Shown here: positions 22,857 to 35,336 of the stretch, in pieces
How positions within the stretch are numbered: position 1 is the stretch's first letter
Layout of the letters: every line of letters begins with the position of its first letter
Assembly (NCBI GenBank): GCA_030248225.1
Contig: JASANE010018493.1
Coordinates: 44,308-108,307 of the forward strand
Direction of reading: 5' to 3'
DNA from: Trileptium ribeirensis
Lineage: Eukaryota > Nematoda > Enoplea > Enoplida > Thoracostomopsidae
DNA length: 64,000 nt
Program-made: the position numbers and the translations under genes
Notes under the pieces: model-generated
The model's database searches: none
What the model was told of the DNA's origin: nothing
What the model saw: only the letters and a program-made list of their open reading frames with translations

Positions 22857-25800
22857 ATTAAACTTATTTTACTGTATCATCAGTTAACGATTTATAATGC
22901 GCAAACAAGTGCAATCTAAATGTAGTCTACTGTTGGCTTGTGTAGCTTTACTGACATGTTTTGTGAAAGTAGTAAACAAGTGACAAAATAACGAGTTACT
23001 GTGCATGAACTTTTCTGGATAGCGAAAAGTAATTATTAGGAATATTTATCGATAGATATGCATGTGATTACGTTTAGCTGTTAATGGTACAAATTAGACT
23101 AATTAGAATACTACTACAAAGCCGTTCCTCAACTTGATATTCAAACCCGTGACAGTCAACCTTATACATGCGAAAATAGCAAATGCACGCGACATCGATT
23201 CCATATGTACTTACATCATTGAGACCTAGACTTTCATCAAGCTAAAAATATAAGCGGCGGTGGTGTACGAAGAACACCATAATGGGGAGTGGCGCCCCCC
23301 TTGGCTACGTCAAATAACTAATTGACAGCTTAATAAGTTGACAGTTCCGGACAGCAAGTAACGGTTATTTTTATAGAATTATTTATCAACACATAATATG
23401 TACCTATCGGAAGATGGTGCAAATTAGTCTAATTAGAACACTACAAATACTTCTACACATTGCCTACTTTGAGATAAAGATAGTAGCTTGCGTAAAGTGC
23501 TTTGATATATTAATAGCGCTAGATTAATGATGAAGAAATGTTCAAAACAGTACCATAAATAGATGGTAACACGTAAATGTAATTGACCACTGTGCAACTG
23601 GTGTACCTCTAAAAACCGGGTGTCGGTTGACTTAATTGACAATACACAGCTAGTATAAAATTTACGTCGGATATAGATCAAGAATAGACCTTATATATAG
23701 ACTCAACTGTATTGGGTTTGAAGAATAAACGTTTGTAGTGTACATAAAAGTGGTTCTGCTATAGGTATATATTGGTATAATATACTATTTTATAGAAATT
23801 TGTATGCGCTATTACATTAAGATTAATATAAAAACAACACTTATTGATTGACGTCATGTCTTTGTGGCGATTTGGTTCTTGTGCATTACTACAACAGTCC
23901 ATATCGGCCGTACGTACGGGGCAGGTATTGCTGAATTCCTACTGTAATACGATGAAATTATTGTTTTGCCAAATATTTTCATACAAGAGCATGTGAACGC
24001 AGAGGCGTGCGCGTGCAAAAATTTCAGAGTCTACGTGTACCCGCGAAAATTAAGGCTTGTTCACCGTCACTGTTACCGGCGAGCTCAAAAAAATTTTATC
24101 ACGCCGCGGAGCCCATGAATTGTAATCTATATCCGAGGCATTTCAGATTTATGCTTATACATGCTTACAAAAGCATTCTACAGTAATCAGCTTAAAATTT
24201 TTGATACTTTGGCAACCACTGTCACTGCGATGAGTGTGCAGGACCGGGCTTTATAGCTCACCTCCATAGCACCTAATCATCCACCCAAAGGAAAAAACCT
24301 TGCCGGCATTCTGTGCAGTTGAGCACATTGTCAAAATGTTACTCTCTTGTTTTTTCAACAGCCGCTATGTACGTATTTACGTCTATAACATCGTAGTGAC
24401 TGGCCTTTCAAGCTGCTCTCACTAACAAGGCATTTCAAGCTGCTCTCACTGGATCACCTATCAAGTCTTTCTAATAGTGCTATGTTCAGGGAAGCACATA
24501 ACGCAATTCTGTAGAGGCCATTGAAGAGAAACCACGAATTTTTTCGACCATCGTTCATAGTCTATTTAAAATAGTGATCCATTAAATTAATAAAAGTAAA
24601 TATTTTGAGAACAACCACTATATAGGTCCATTTCGTTCTATAATAGGTCCATTTCGTCTTTGAAGCAGCGTAAAATAATGGAAACCACACAGTTAACCGA
24701 AACATGAACTTTGTCGGACAGCGCCCAGCAAATGGAACCAATACAACTTTTTAACACTGCCCAGTAACAGGAACAACTATTTATTTCACACTGAGTCCAA
24801 ATAAGGGTAACCACCAACGCATGTCCACAACTTTCAGATAAAGGAATACATTATGTCTATTAGAATTAACTCAGTCTTCCGAAAGCAAAGAGCGTTCTAT
24901 AATCTTGGCGTGATTCTCAGTGAGCAAGAGCTTCATTTAAAAACGGAGAAATTAAACTTAAGCTATTGCGGTAACTTAAAGCACGAACTTGTAATTACCG
25001 AATACCAGAAATGAACCCTACAATATAAAGCGTTTCCATGAAGCGTTTGTGGCCATGAAGTTGAATGATTCCATCGGTTGTAGCAGTAATATCTCGGAAT
25101 TTTTGTTTGTGCATTGCATCTGTTACACCTGCCTTTATGCTTAGCGTATCGAGAAAGGCATCGTTTGAGATATGATATCTTCACCGTGCAGTTCAAATAT
25201 GATATCACGCTAATAAAATTTCTTTGAAATTTTAACGAATTTTTTGCTCTGCAGCAACAAATTATTAGCGGAGTGTTAAATCAGTTCATCCTTTACCGTA
25301 CGTTTGTTCATCAAATAATTTTATTGTATACCAAATCAAAGTAAATTGCTTTAAAACAACAGGAGTGGCATTTGAATCAATGTGTTGTATGGGCCGGAGT
25401 TCAAGGATAGGGGACGACTCGTGTACGGATGAAATTCTGACACCACGAATTTTTGGTAGTTCATGAGAAACGTGTTGCTGACAACGGAATTGGATAAGAC
25501 GATCTCCACATTAAAAAACAAATGTGCTGTGCTGATGGTTCAGTGAATGCTTATAATTTAATTTTAAACTTTTTACACCGATGGAACAGGCAGTTTTGGA
25601 ATGCACTAAAATTTATCTTCCTGTGACATTAGTTTGCTCTTCTCGTTTTCCCAAAGCTGACCCCAAACTGTCGACCCTACTTGATGAGCCCTGCCGTAGG
25701 TCAGCATTTTACCTCATACAGTGACATAGCATCAAAGCATATTCTATAAAGGTACAAATTTTTTGTAAATTTTGACCTAACAGAGTAAAATACACTCCAC

Positions 25801-26738
25801 GCGATCTCTCACGCGCTTCTCTCACGATACTTTTCTTTCAATATTGGCAACTAAACCATTATTGCAACATAAGTCATACGGAATGCAACAAATTCGATTC
25901 CGGACATTTTCTGTCGGTTCGTGTCGTCTTAAATTTTTGACGTGAAATCTCTATACTGCTTGCAATCCAGTCAATGCTTTCCAATTGATAGCACATAAAT
26001 TTCTGAATATTCAATGTTTTGACTTTAATGATCAATCCAAAACTTTCTAACTTACGGATGAAGTACTGTTTCAACTATTTAGCTAATGGGCGTTTTCAAC
26101 TTTTTAAGGTTCAAAGCATACATTTTAACTTTCTAAACCTTCAATCAATTTCATCATAACATATTAGCAAAGCTGAGATGTTATGATGAAACCATCGATT
26201 TTTTTCGAAACTCAAGGAAAATGGAAAAATGAATTCTTTTTACCTTTTGTGAATGTATCATAAGGTTGAAGATATCTGTAAAACGCCATACCTGAATTAA
26301 AATTTTATATCATTCTTGATTTATTTGTGCTCAAAATATTAAAATTAGCTTTAGGTTGCTGTGTTTATTAAAGTTTAAGATTGCATCGACGGATAGTTAT
26401 CTCACATCCGGGACTCGTGGCCGTTCGCCACAAGCATCATCAGACAGTAAATGCAAGACTAAACAACTACTAATACTGTACATCACATCAGAAACTACCT
26501 GAAATTTGTCTGGGTACCCTACTATCTGCAGTAACCCATTCGGCAAATATTTCTCGACATATGCACAAAAATCTGTAATAATTCAAACATTAACCATCAC
26601 AACTCGTTCCATCACTCACACATGTGCTTCGTGGCGTAAATATGCTACAATTATATTTTATTTGAATTCAACGAGACTCGCTGTACTTTACGTTTGATCG
26701 TATACATTTCGCTCAATTCTGATATGAACTATTTTTAG
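22857..26738. other. Intron sequence, no gene seen
   Basis: AT-rich. Minor structure only: related 30-base phrases around CAAATTAGACTAATTAGAA at 23090 and CAAATTAGTCTAATTAGAA at 23420; a CCGTACGTACGG palindrome near 23910; TTTCAAGCTGCTCTCACT twice at 24405-24450; and a 14-bp perfect stem (TTTCATCATAACAT, 15-base loop) at 26149-26191. No coding region supported. Confidence 0.5.
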
Positions 26739-26806
26739 CCCTGCGTTTTACTTCGGGACAAACTACGTTACTGGTGGATCTCCTCAAGAAATAGTACCAA
26801 TATAGA
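26739..26806 (-). repeat. B2 repeat of decayed PAT-like element
   Basis: Plus-strand text CCCTGCGTTTTACTTCGGGA, then CAAACTACGTTACTGG, ending near ACCAATATAGA. It matches 28213-28280 apart from one indel and a few substitutions and forms the downstream end of the element. It probably carries the 3' end signals of the recombinase transcript (inference). Confidence 0.8.
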
Positions 26807-27085
26807 ACAGAACGTTCTCTTTATTATCAATTGAATTCAGGTCGTTTAATCTCCATAACATTTAACAAAATCAATTATCACTTCACAACAATTATGGTGA
26901 TTTAACAAATTTTCCAAATTAATATTTGTTCCCAAACTTGAAGCTTGCAATTCTGTTCAAAACACCCTCAGCCAAAATCGTCCTGAAATTGTTCAAGAAA
27001 ATTTTTTACTGCAACAGATTTTTGCAAACGTTATTCTCGAAGATAAAGTATCATCAATATACATGTTCCTGCACATCTCCGTTGC

Positions 27086-28019
27086 TCATCTTCCTTGCAG
27101 CTGCAGCAGCCTCTGAGACAAATTTCGCTGCACTGCACTAGACGCAGCGCCTGCACACAAACTGTGTGTTCCAAATTGTCCCAGATTCAGGTTAATACAT
27201 ACACAACTGGCTTTCACTAATTTATTTGCTACGTCATAAGAAAACGGCTTCTCCGTCGGTACAAAACAACCTCTCTTTTTATCATAACGTAAAGTTTGAA
27301 AAAGGAAACTGGACGGATGAAGCATTAATATAATCGTTTAAAATCTTGACTGGACATTTACTTCCACTCGTTGCAGCAGCAACTGTATAATCTCCATGTA
27401 GAATTTTATCAGTTTTACTGCTAGGAAGAAAAATTTTGACATGGTCCTGTTGTACCTCAATATGCTGCATACGAATTGCTTGCAACTCATTAAAATGTAC
27501 TAAACCCTGAAAACCAATTACAAAAAAAAATGCAGCGGCTCGTAAAGAAGAAAGATTAAGTTCCATTAAATGCTTATCAACTATCCGATTTAGATGATCC
27601 GTAGTAAATGGAAGCTTCTTTTTTACGGGTTGTGCTACAATTCGTCTAAAACCTGACAGACATCTAGCAAACGTAGCATTCTAAAACAAACGCGGTTGAT
27701 GTCCAAGAAAATCATTAACCCAATCTAGAGCCGATGCTAACACGACAAACGAATTTGCTGAATTGAAAGTTGCCTTTTTATAGGACAAATACAGAGCGGC
27801 CTGAAAATGTATCACCGGAAAAAACGACACCTCACCGTAAATCTTCATAAACCACTCCCAATAATTGCACACATGCGTCAAATAACACTGAAGGGAACTA
27901 ATGGCTAACGATTGACACATTGCCTTGGCAAATGCTACAACCTCCAATTTAAAACAGCCGATAATATCGTTATACCATACCGAATGACCAATCAAATCGG
28001 AAATTACAAACCAAATCAT
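27086..28019 (-). pseudogene. Tyrosine recombinase, inactivated
   Basis: Starts ATG at 28019, about 24 bases after A2, and is broken by a stop near 27681 and a frameshift near 27290-27320. Recognisable segments correspond to the intact recombinase at 53145-54194: KKATFNSANSFVVLASALDW in the N-terminal part, GLVHFNELQAI for the first catalytic block, SSKTDKILHG for the Lys region, THSLCAGAA for the H-x-x-R block and LLQLQGR near the end. Two catalytic arginines are lost: His replaces the first Arg and Cys replaces the Arg of H-x-x-R. It is therefore dead on two counts even if the frame were restored. Confidence 0.85.
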
Positions 28020-28043
28020 TGGGCTGGTGGGGTGGGTATATTA

Positions 28044-28212
28044 TACCAAATCTATATATGAAAACAAACTTCTTTAGTTACGACCTGTCGATAAGCAAAA
28101 CGAGCGTAAGTGATTCAAACAACCGAATAAGCAATTACAAATATTCACAATTAATATATGCAAATTAAATAGCTAATTTCCTTTCGTTGATCTCCACCAG
28201 TAACTCCGCTTA
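28044..28212 (-). repeat. A2 repeat of decayed PAT-like element
   Basis: Near-copy of A1 (30920-31088). Plus-strand landmarks are TACCAAATCT, GTTACGACCTGTC, AGCAAAACGAGCGTAAGTGA and CTAATTTCCTTTCGTTGATC. It abuts B1 directly and ends 24 bases before the ATG of the recombinase. On the minus strand the phrase CACTTACG ... TTTGCT ... GACAGGTC is shared with the A repeats of the 50-kb element, so it is probably functional. Confidence 0.85.
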
Positions 28213-28280
28213 TCCCTGCGTTTTACTTGGGGCAAACTACGTTACTGATGGATCTCCTCAAGAAATAATACCAATATAGA
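28213..28280 (-). repeat. B1 repeat of decayed PAT-like element
   Basis: Copy of 26739-26806, placed directly against A2 and downstream (minus strand) of the polyprotein region. The minus-strand junction reads AACGCAGGGATAAGCGGAG, closely like the B1/A2 junction of the 50-kb element (AACGTAGGGATAAGTCTTAG). Confidence 0.8.
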
Positions 28281-29480
28281 TAAGCTTAAAAAAGGAGACG
28301 TACCACAAACAATTTCATTTAGAACACACACAACACAAAAACATAAGATTATATTCATAGTCTTTAAAAATTGAATTATAGTTTGACACCGAAACAACAA
28401 TCCTTGTGCTTTCTTTATAAGAAACCATTTCACAACAAATGTTTTAAAATGCTTGCTAATTAAAAATGGAAAATAAGGGGCTGACGTCCAAAAAGGAACT
28501 ATTATTGTCATTTTCCACCCATTGTGGATAAACTTTTGCAAAACCGACAAAACCAATTTAGGTGGTGGAACAACCCATGCATGTTCAGTTGACCAGTCCT
28601 GATCAAGTTCATCTCGCCCTAACGATCCTGGGTATGAAAATTTTGAATAAAATCTCTTCAGTTTCGAATTCTGAGTAAAAGCAAATAAATCAATTGTATA
28701 TGGTCCAAAACGTTTATTTAAAACATAGGAAAATTTGAAATTTATAGCCGAATTGTCAGCATCTCCATGTTTAGAAAAATAGTCCGCTGTTGTATTATGT
28801 TCCCTGGGAATTCATTTAAACTTAATTTGACATTGATATTCCGCTATAAGATCATATATTTTTAAAACTAAAACCTGTAAATCTTCCTTCATGCTACCTC
28901 TATATAAAACAAATACTGCTGACCGATTATCCAAACACCACTGAATACGTTGATTTTCCAAATATCTATGTAAAGAACGAATACCATTAAATACCGGCAA
29001 AACCTCTCTGTACGCTGAACTTTTGCAACACTGCCCCTCAGTGAAAGGAAAACAAGAAATATTAGGCGGCCCACCGCCAATATAAGCAACAGCAGCCCTT
29101 GCTGTCTCACTAGCATCAGAACACACGACTAACGAACAGTTATCCAAAACCATTGTACTTTTGATGCTCAATACCTGCAAATATTTCAATCAAAAAACTA
29201 AATCATATTTCACGATAATGGAAGAAATAAACGGTTTATCCCATTCCTTTGCGGAACCAACCTGCACACAAAAACTACGTGTCCTTACCAGAGAAATATT
29301 TCCTAAAACCAAACGATTCTAAATGATACAAACCGCAACGCGTGACAATAAGCGTGCCGAAACACACGACTTATTCAGAACATCACGAATTAGCTGCAAA
29401 ATCCCAAATAACTTTCTATCCGGTATAGAAATAGTAGAATCCGAACTATTAATACACATCCCAAAACTTCTATACACTGA
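28281..29480 (-). pseudogene. RNase H and methyltransferase-like region, decayed
   Basis: The RNase H domain is recognised by CSDASETARAAVAYIGGG (first catalytic Asp), SSAYREVLPV (Glu block) and WCLDNRSAVFV (Asp-Asn block), around 29150-28830. After a stop comes REHNTTADYFSK, then RFGPYTIDLFAFTQN and VVPPPKLVLSVLQKF. This D-x-FA-x3-N ... PP block resembles the Dam-like methyltransferase domain described for DIRS1 and PAT elements, but the expected N-P-P-Y/F is V-P-P-P-K. Several stops interrupt the frame. RNase H would remove the RNA template strand; a role for the methyltransferase-like part is not known. Confidence 0.7.
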
Positions 29481-29507
29481 CTTTGTTCCAAAACAGATGT
29501 AGACGTT

Positions 29508-30000
29508 TTAACCACAAAACCTGCTGAAAAAAAGATCGTGCAAAATTCTTACAATATGTTGTTCAGGAGTGTAAAAGGATTCCGCCGTAACAAAACAATC
29601 ATCGAAAAACCACACACAAAATATACCCTTCGTTGTCCAAATATTAGTGAAACAACGCATTAGCTTGTTAAATATATTAGGTGCTGAAGAAATTCCAAGC
29701 GGCAACGCTGTAAACACATATCTTTTACTAGTACCCATATTTTCAATATCCCAAGAAAATCCTAAATGTTTTTCAGATTTAGGACTAATACCAATGTGGT
29801 AATAGCCAGATTTTAAGTCTAGTTTGGCCATAAACAAGTTAGGTTTAACGTTCTGCACAGTCTTCTGCAACCGTTCCAAAGTAAACTTAAACTTGGCAAC
29901 AAAATTATTAAATGCAGAACAATCAAGAATCAACCTCAATTTATTACTACTACTTACAACTGATAAAGGATTAATACAGATAATCGATTCATCCATGCTT
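29508..30000 (-). pseudogene. Reverse transcriptase, decayed
   Basis: The open segment carries KLRLILDCSAFN, AKLDLKSGYYHIGI (palm motif with catalytic Asp), LPLGISSAPNIFNKLM (B motif) and VWFFDDCFVTAE (catalytic FDD in place of the common YxDD). The frame ends before the thumb because of a stop at 29508. The same FDDCF form is present in the related element near 51570, so FDD is a family trait rather than damage. Confidence 0.85.
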
Positions 30001-30108
30001 ACCGCCCCAACAATACCTCTGTCAAGTAATTGTCTTAACTCCGTACAAACAAATGCTTGTTGCTACAACGCAGATCTGTTATTCACTATTACCATTTTCG
30101 TACTGTAC

Positions 30109-30871
30109 TTAAAACTGAAATCGTATATCCAAATTCAACAAAAATAATAAAACAGGATTTTTACAAATGTTGAGCCAAAATTGAATGCATTTACATAAAC
30201 GATCATTAACTGCATTGACAGCTATAAGTGCCCTGTGCTTCGAAATTAAATAAATCAACTCACTTTTATGCATATCACTGGCATTTTGTGACAATTCCAT
30301 ATCGTCCACAAAACAACTAATCCCCGAGAGCAATCGACTCTTGCTGGACATTTTTTTCGCACAATTGGAAACGAAGCGACCACCTTGGCCGCACAAATAG
30401 CAGATGTCTCGGTGGTTAGGAGTCCGCCTGGGCCTCTGAAGAAACGCCGGGGTCCGTAGGCCGCCACGAAAATGCGGATTGTTAAGTTGCACCTTTCGTT
30501 GGTGCACTGCTACACGCTTACGTCCCAACCACCAAACTTTCTGTGGCAGATAGCCCATATTTTTGGGATTTCTGCAACACTGACGCTGGTCTATCCATGA
30601 TTATCTGCCAACAGAATTTGTTTTCCTCTTTTCTTAATAGTGTTTTGCCTTCTTTAAACACTTAACAAGTTGCGGCTTCCGGGAAACCCTAGATTTGTAA
30701 TCAGACGCAATATTGACTGCTTTTCCCATCATTTTCCCCAACTTCCGTAAGAATTTTAAATGTTGATGATTTGATTTAAACTTCAAGTCACCTTTTTTGA
30801 CAACTACCGTTTCTGACATGTCTGAATAATCGCAAGAAATCGCTTGAGATTTCTTCTTTTTTTGGAGCCAT
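30109..30871 (-). pseudogene. Gag-like region with zinc knuckle, decayed
   Basis: ATG at 30871 (MAPKK...) lies 48 bases after A1. A one-base frameshift in an A-rich run moves the frame to one containing DLKFKSNHQHLKFLRKLGK, which matches DLKFPSNHEHLEFLRKL of the 50-kb element. Further down, CYLCGQGGRFVSNC is a C-x2-C-x4-(H)-x4-C knuckle with Arg in place of His. The pairing of a short basic protein and a knuckle suggests a nucleic-acid-binding Gag (inference). Confidence 0.7.
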
Positions 30872-30919
30872 ATAAATTTAATACAAGAAAAAAATTTTTT
30901 TAATCTTCATAAACAATTG

Positions 30920-31088
30920 TACCAAATCTGTATATGAAAACAAAACTTCATTAGTTACGACCTGTCCATAAGCAAAACGAGCGTAAGCGATTTAAACAAC
31001 CGAATAAGCAATTACAAATATTCACAATTAATATATGCAAATTAAATAGCTAATTTCCTTTCGTTGATCTCCATCAGTAACTCCACTT
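30920..31088 (-). repeat. A1 repeat (upstream end) of decayed PAT-like element
   Basis: Upstream terminal repeat on the minus strand, matching 28044-28212 closely over about 169 bases. It precedes the gag ATG, just as A2 precedes the recombinase ATG. Confidence 0.85.
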
Positions 31089-34000
31089 GTTTAATATAAA
31101 TATGTTCGGAGACCTTTAAACAAAGTTTCAGCGTCATTTTAATTTCATCATAACTTGCTATGCCTCAAAATTTATATAGCTACTCGTGTATGTTATTACC
31201 CATGTTATTACGCATATTCTATTACGAATGTAGCTTTTGTTGTATCCTTCTCCGTTGTTATCTCGCAATACAAAACTTAACAAAACGCAGCTGTAATAAA
31301 TTTGTGCCACTAATACCCGGTTGTTACATCTTTTCAGATAAAAAGAAACAATGAATAAATAGCCGTGAATGTCGCTTGCGATTCAACCGACCATCATATT
31401 ATTCTGTTGCTGCTGCGCGGTGACAGTGAAAGGATTATGAATTGTTAATGAATTCATGGAAACTACATATAGGTTTGCCGAAAGTCTTAGTTTTGAATCT
31501 CATGGATTAGTTTTCTATGTAGAGAAATATAGCAATATCGATCGTCAGATGAATATGAATTTTTCATGATTTAGTATTTACAATACTACATGTTTCGCTG
31601 ACACTGTTAAGGCTCTGACAGTTTTCATAGCTTATTTTTTCGTTATTCCAGTAAACCTCAAATTAGATAACCTATGTGACTTTGTAAAATGCGAACTAAA
31701 TTACAAACTGCATTCCGAAGGTAAAATCTCATAAATTTACGTAAAAATAACTTTTAAAAATATTAAAAGTCAATAAATGGCCTATTGTCAGCATTTACGG
31801 CTTACAGGCTATTTTAGCTTTTGCACTGGAAAACGTAGATTTTGTCAATTTTAGGTTAGAATATTTATCTCTGAACCAGGGATTTTCCCTGATCACGCCT
31901 TCTCACAAAATTTGAAACACCTGGTCCCGAAGGAAGGGTTCTTCGTCCATGTATCTTTTCAAATTTTCTTTTGCCACTATGGAATTGGTATTATGAGTTT
32001 TCGGCGTAAAAGTTACCAGTGCCAGGGTGATTAATGCTTTTCACGCATACCAATTTGGCGTTATGTGTTAAACATTAAACAACATTATATTATTTGTCGT
32101 TTCAATTGGGGTGTACGTTCCTCAAAGTGGTTCGAAATATAGCATATATCTTAAATTTAACAAACTGGTGCTGCCAGAGCACAACTAACATCTTCAAACT
32201 GCACCAGCGTGGCAATGGCAACGCTGAGACAGCTAGATACCCGATTTTAGCGCGTTTTATCCACAACATGCAACGTCTACGCAATGCTATATAAAACGTA
32301 AAAGCTGCACTGCAAAAGCCAAGTTGATGATATAAGGCAACCCACATCTGAATTTCAGCGACTTACGCAGACATATAGAGCGATGTTTTTATTTCTATTC
32401 CAAACGCCAGAAACCGCGTTATTATAACCAAGTTCCATACATGATAGTAAAGTATCTCTTCTAAAAAGCATAACTCTAAGTTAATATTTGTACAATAGTT
32501 ATATATTGATTGTATTAGCTATCTTAATCGAAGGATTAACTTCTGGTACCCATACGGTAAATGTAATATGTGCTATGCGGTACGTCTTACAAAGCCGCCT
32601 ACGTGACTGATTGCCTACGCTACCTAACAGAACCAATAGCAGGTATACCGCTGGTTGCTGTAATGTCAACAGTGGATGAAATATACGCAATGCTATTCGA
32701 TGGAGAGTTGACAAACTTAATTTTATATGTTTGTTCAACAATTACGAATATGAACAATATTTTGTTATAACTACAACATATATTAGTACCACACACATTT
32801 AGTCCTTTTGTTACTACAATGATACCTATAGCTGGAACAATTAAATATAAACCTCCAAAATTCATTGAAGCATATACGTAAAACATTTTGGTTTTTCGAA
32901 TTCTAAGTACATTCTCTGTCACCACTCAAACCGCGCAACCATGATAATAAACAATTTGGACTACAGGAAAGTTAGTTCCGGGTAAAAGCCTATGGAGAAA
33001 TTTAGATTTTTTGTTTTCTGAACTCGAAAGTAGTCGCGGCAGTTTCTATAATTAGCGCTTTATAAATGTCCTAAAATTCTACTCAGATGTTTTATCTGCA
33101 AAGAAAACTTTTGCCCTTTGAAATATGTACAATGCTAATGATCGATAATGATTTTTCTAGTCGACTTTTGAGAAAAAGGAGTAGGAAAACGGATTTAATA
33201 TTTAAGGGTGAGTTACTAAAATCACTTCAGCACTCTACCAGTAAATTAAGGAGACATTTAAAACTAGGCAAGTACGCATAACTGCATGCGACAAAGGTTA
33301 CATTTACATACACTTTCTACATAAATAATTTAGGTATGTTGTGACTAGTGACTTTTGTCATTTAAAGTTACGTTTAAGTAATTTAAAGTACTCCACCGTT
33401 GTGTACCTTTGCTGATGACTTCCTTAACCTTACAGCAAGCCTCAAGCAAGAAATGGCTATGGTATATGTGATTTTATAAGGGGACTCATTGAAAACATAT
33501 TTAATAGCCCGAAAACAAATTTTCAAGTGATGATTGAGCCAGAAACGCCATAAATGAAAGAGGTTTCATCTAGAGAAACTACCAATACTTTGAGGTTTGA
33601 GTTTTCTCAAGGACAAGACACAATTATGCTGGATAAATCTTCGGGCCCATGTCACGTTATAACGTTAGAAAAAAGAACAGTTTAGAGCGGGCGGGTTCTG
33701 GGGGCGGCAGCGCCCCGACTTAGGCTTAGGATTAGTACATGGCTTATATAGGGACCTTAGCTTAGGCTAAGACTAAGGCTTAGGCTTAGTATATTGAAAA
33801 CGGCATAGCATGCACTTCACTTCCGCCTCTAAAGGGTACATTGGCCAATCTTCGCATAAGTCAAAACATACTGGCGTAAGCAAATATATTAGGAAAATAT
33901 TTGACGTATATATGTATTCATGTCCTAGCAATATATTTTAGAAGCAATTTTGTAATGCCATAAGTTGTTTATTATCAGAAATTTCGATAGATCGAAGCAA

Positions 34001-34731
34001 CAAAGAACTACTCTTTTTACGCTGCAAACTAGGTACGGTACTTTTTACGCTGCAAACATGTATATTTTCCGGCTGTCTTAGAATGATTCATCGTGAATAT
34101 GAATATCATTTTCGGCTATTTTATGCTTATCAAAATAAAAATGTACGTCGACAGTTGGAAATACTATAAATGCTAACCAAAACAGTAACAAAAATATTTA
34201 AGTTCAAATGCCACTTTTTGAAGCCTAATACCCCGTAAGTGCTAAGCCTAAAATATAAGCACATTAATAGCGTAACGCATACAGTATTGCTTTTATGATG
34301 CTGCAGGGACACAATCATATACCAAAAACGGCAAAAAGAAAATAATAAACGCATTTGCTTGTTCGCCAAGTGTGCTATCGACAGGCTCGATTCGGTTGCA
34401 GTCGACTGGGGCGCGGAAAAAAGTTTAGTTTTTAAAAAATATTTTATCTGAAATTTTGGTTCATATTAAATATTGGTAAGAACATTGATCATATTTTATG
34501 ACTAAGATGTAAACTTTCAGTACTGATCTATTTAGTTACTGGTTGACCATTTTAGTTCAATTTGTTACACCAAGAGCGCATAAGGGAAGAGTACGACAAT
34601 TCGGTCCACTCTAATGTTAACCTGTGTTTGATGACTCATATGTTTTCAGCCTTTCTGGCGTGTCATCATCTATAACTAACACCCTCATTTTGCGATACGG
34701 TAGCTGGGACTTCCGCTCATTTTGTGGGAGT
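31089..34731. other. Intron sequence, no gene seen
   Basis: No coding region supported. At 33,700-33,800 there is a degenerate CTTAGG/TTAGGC-like run beside a G/C-rich block (GGGGGCGGCAGCGCCCC). An open frame at 32620-32925 (minus) is hydrophobic but has no family motif. Confidence 0.5.
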
Positions 34732-35336
34732 AAGTCGGACTCCCTTTTTAATGTGGCGTTAACGTTATAATGTCCCCAACGTTTGGAACCTATATACACC
34801 ACCCGGTGTCAGCCACACTGTTGACAACAGGGTGTCTTACACACCCCATGTTTTTAATAAATTTTTTTCAAAGGTAGCTGGTTACGTGTATTACCACTTA
34901 TCGACAGTGTCAGGCACACCGTGTCTTCTGGCAGTTTTATTGACAGTGTTCGGAATTATTTGAGCAATGTTTATGTGGGCTAGATACAAATATCGAGAAT
35001 TTAGAAAAAACTACACAGGACAATTGCCTAATAAACCGCATTAGCTACACACGGTGTCCGATATAGTCAATTCGCGCCAAATTGGTAGCTAAGGTTGTGT
35101 AGGACACTGTCAAGAAAAATGTAGTAGCTAGGTGTGTGTCGTACACCCTTGGAAATTGATTTACAGTATGGGTGTCACCCCGACTGTTTATACAGTAGGG
35201 TCTCGACTACAGGGGACAAAAGTTCCAAACAGCAGGGACATTATAACGTGAACACCGCATAAGGGGTGGTCGACATTAAAAACTGTTACCGATTTAACCA
35301 ACCCGCCCTTACAACTGCGAGGGGTCGGTCCGACTT
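34732..35336. mobile_element. Foldback-like element with GGTGTC-rich interior
   Basis: The left arm reads AAGTCGGACTCC, then TTTTTAATG, then AACGTTATAATGTCCCCAAC and GTTTGGAAC (34732-34790). The reverse complement of 35336-35221 reads AAGTCGGACC, TTTTTAATGT, ACGTTATAATGTCCCTGCTG and TTTGGAAC, with an extra insertion in the right arm. The interior is full of GGTGTC/GACACC words in both directions (for example CAGGGTGTC, CACGGTGTCCG, GGGTGTCACCCC). No coding frame with a motif. Probably a non-autonomous DNA element; the ends are not precisely fixed. Confidence 0.65.

Larger units (their letters stand above)
26739..31088 (-). mobile_element. PAT/Ngaro-type (DIRS-order) retrotransposon, decayed
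   Basis: About 4.35 kb, reading leftward: A1 (31088-30920), gag-like region with zinc knuckle, reverse transcriptase, RNase H, methyltransferase-like region, B1 (28280-28213), A2 (28212-28044), tyrosine recombinase, B2 (26806-26739). The A copies match closely over about 169 bases; the B copies match over about 67 bases with one indel and a few substitutions. Split direct repeats plus a tyrosine recombinase instead of an integrase define the PAT/Ngaro branch of DIRS-order elements. All coding parts contain stops or frameshifts. It is related in sequence and layout to the element at 50060-54454 but in the opposite orientation, and both sit in the long intron of the rabphilin-like gene. Confidence 0.85.

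Noticed and set aside
32620..32925. Hydrophobic 101-codon frame, possible membrane protein
   Set aside because: No family motif, overlapping frames of similar length, and composition expected from AT-rich DNA.
33715..33795. TTAGGC/CTTAGG words resembling a telomere repeat
   Set aside because: Only two adjacent perfect copies, the rest irregular and mixed in orientation; better explained as low-complexity sequence.
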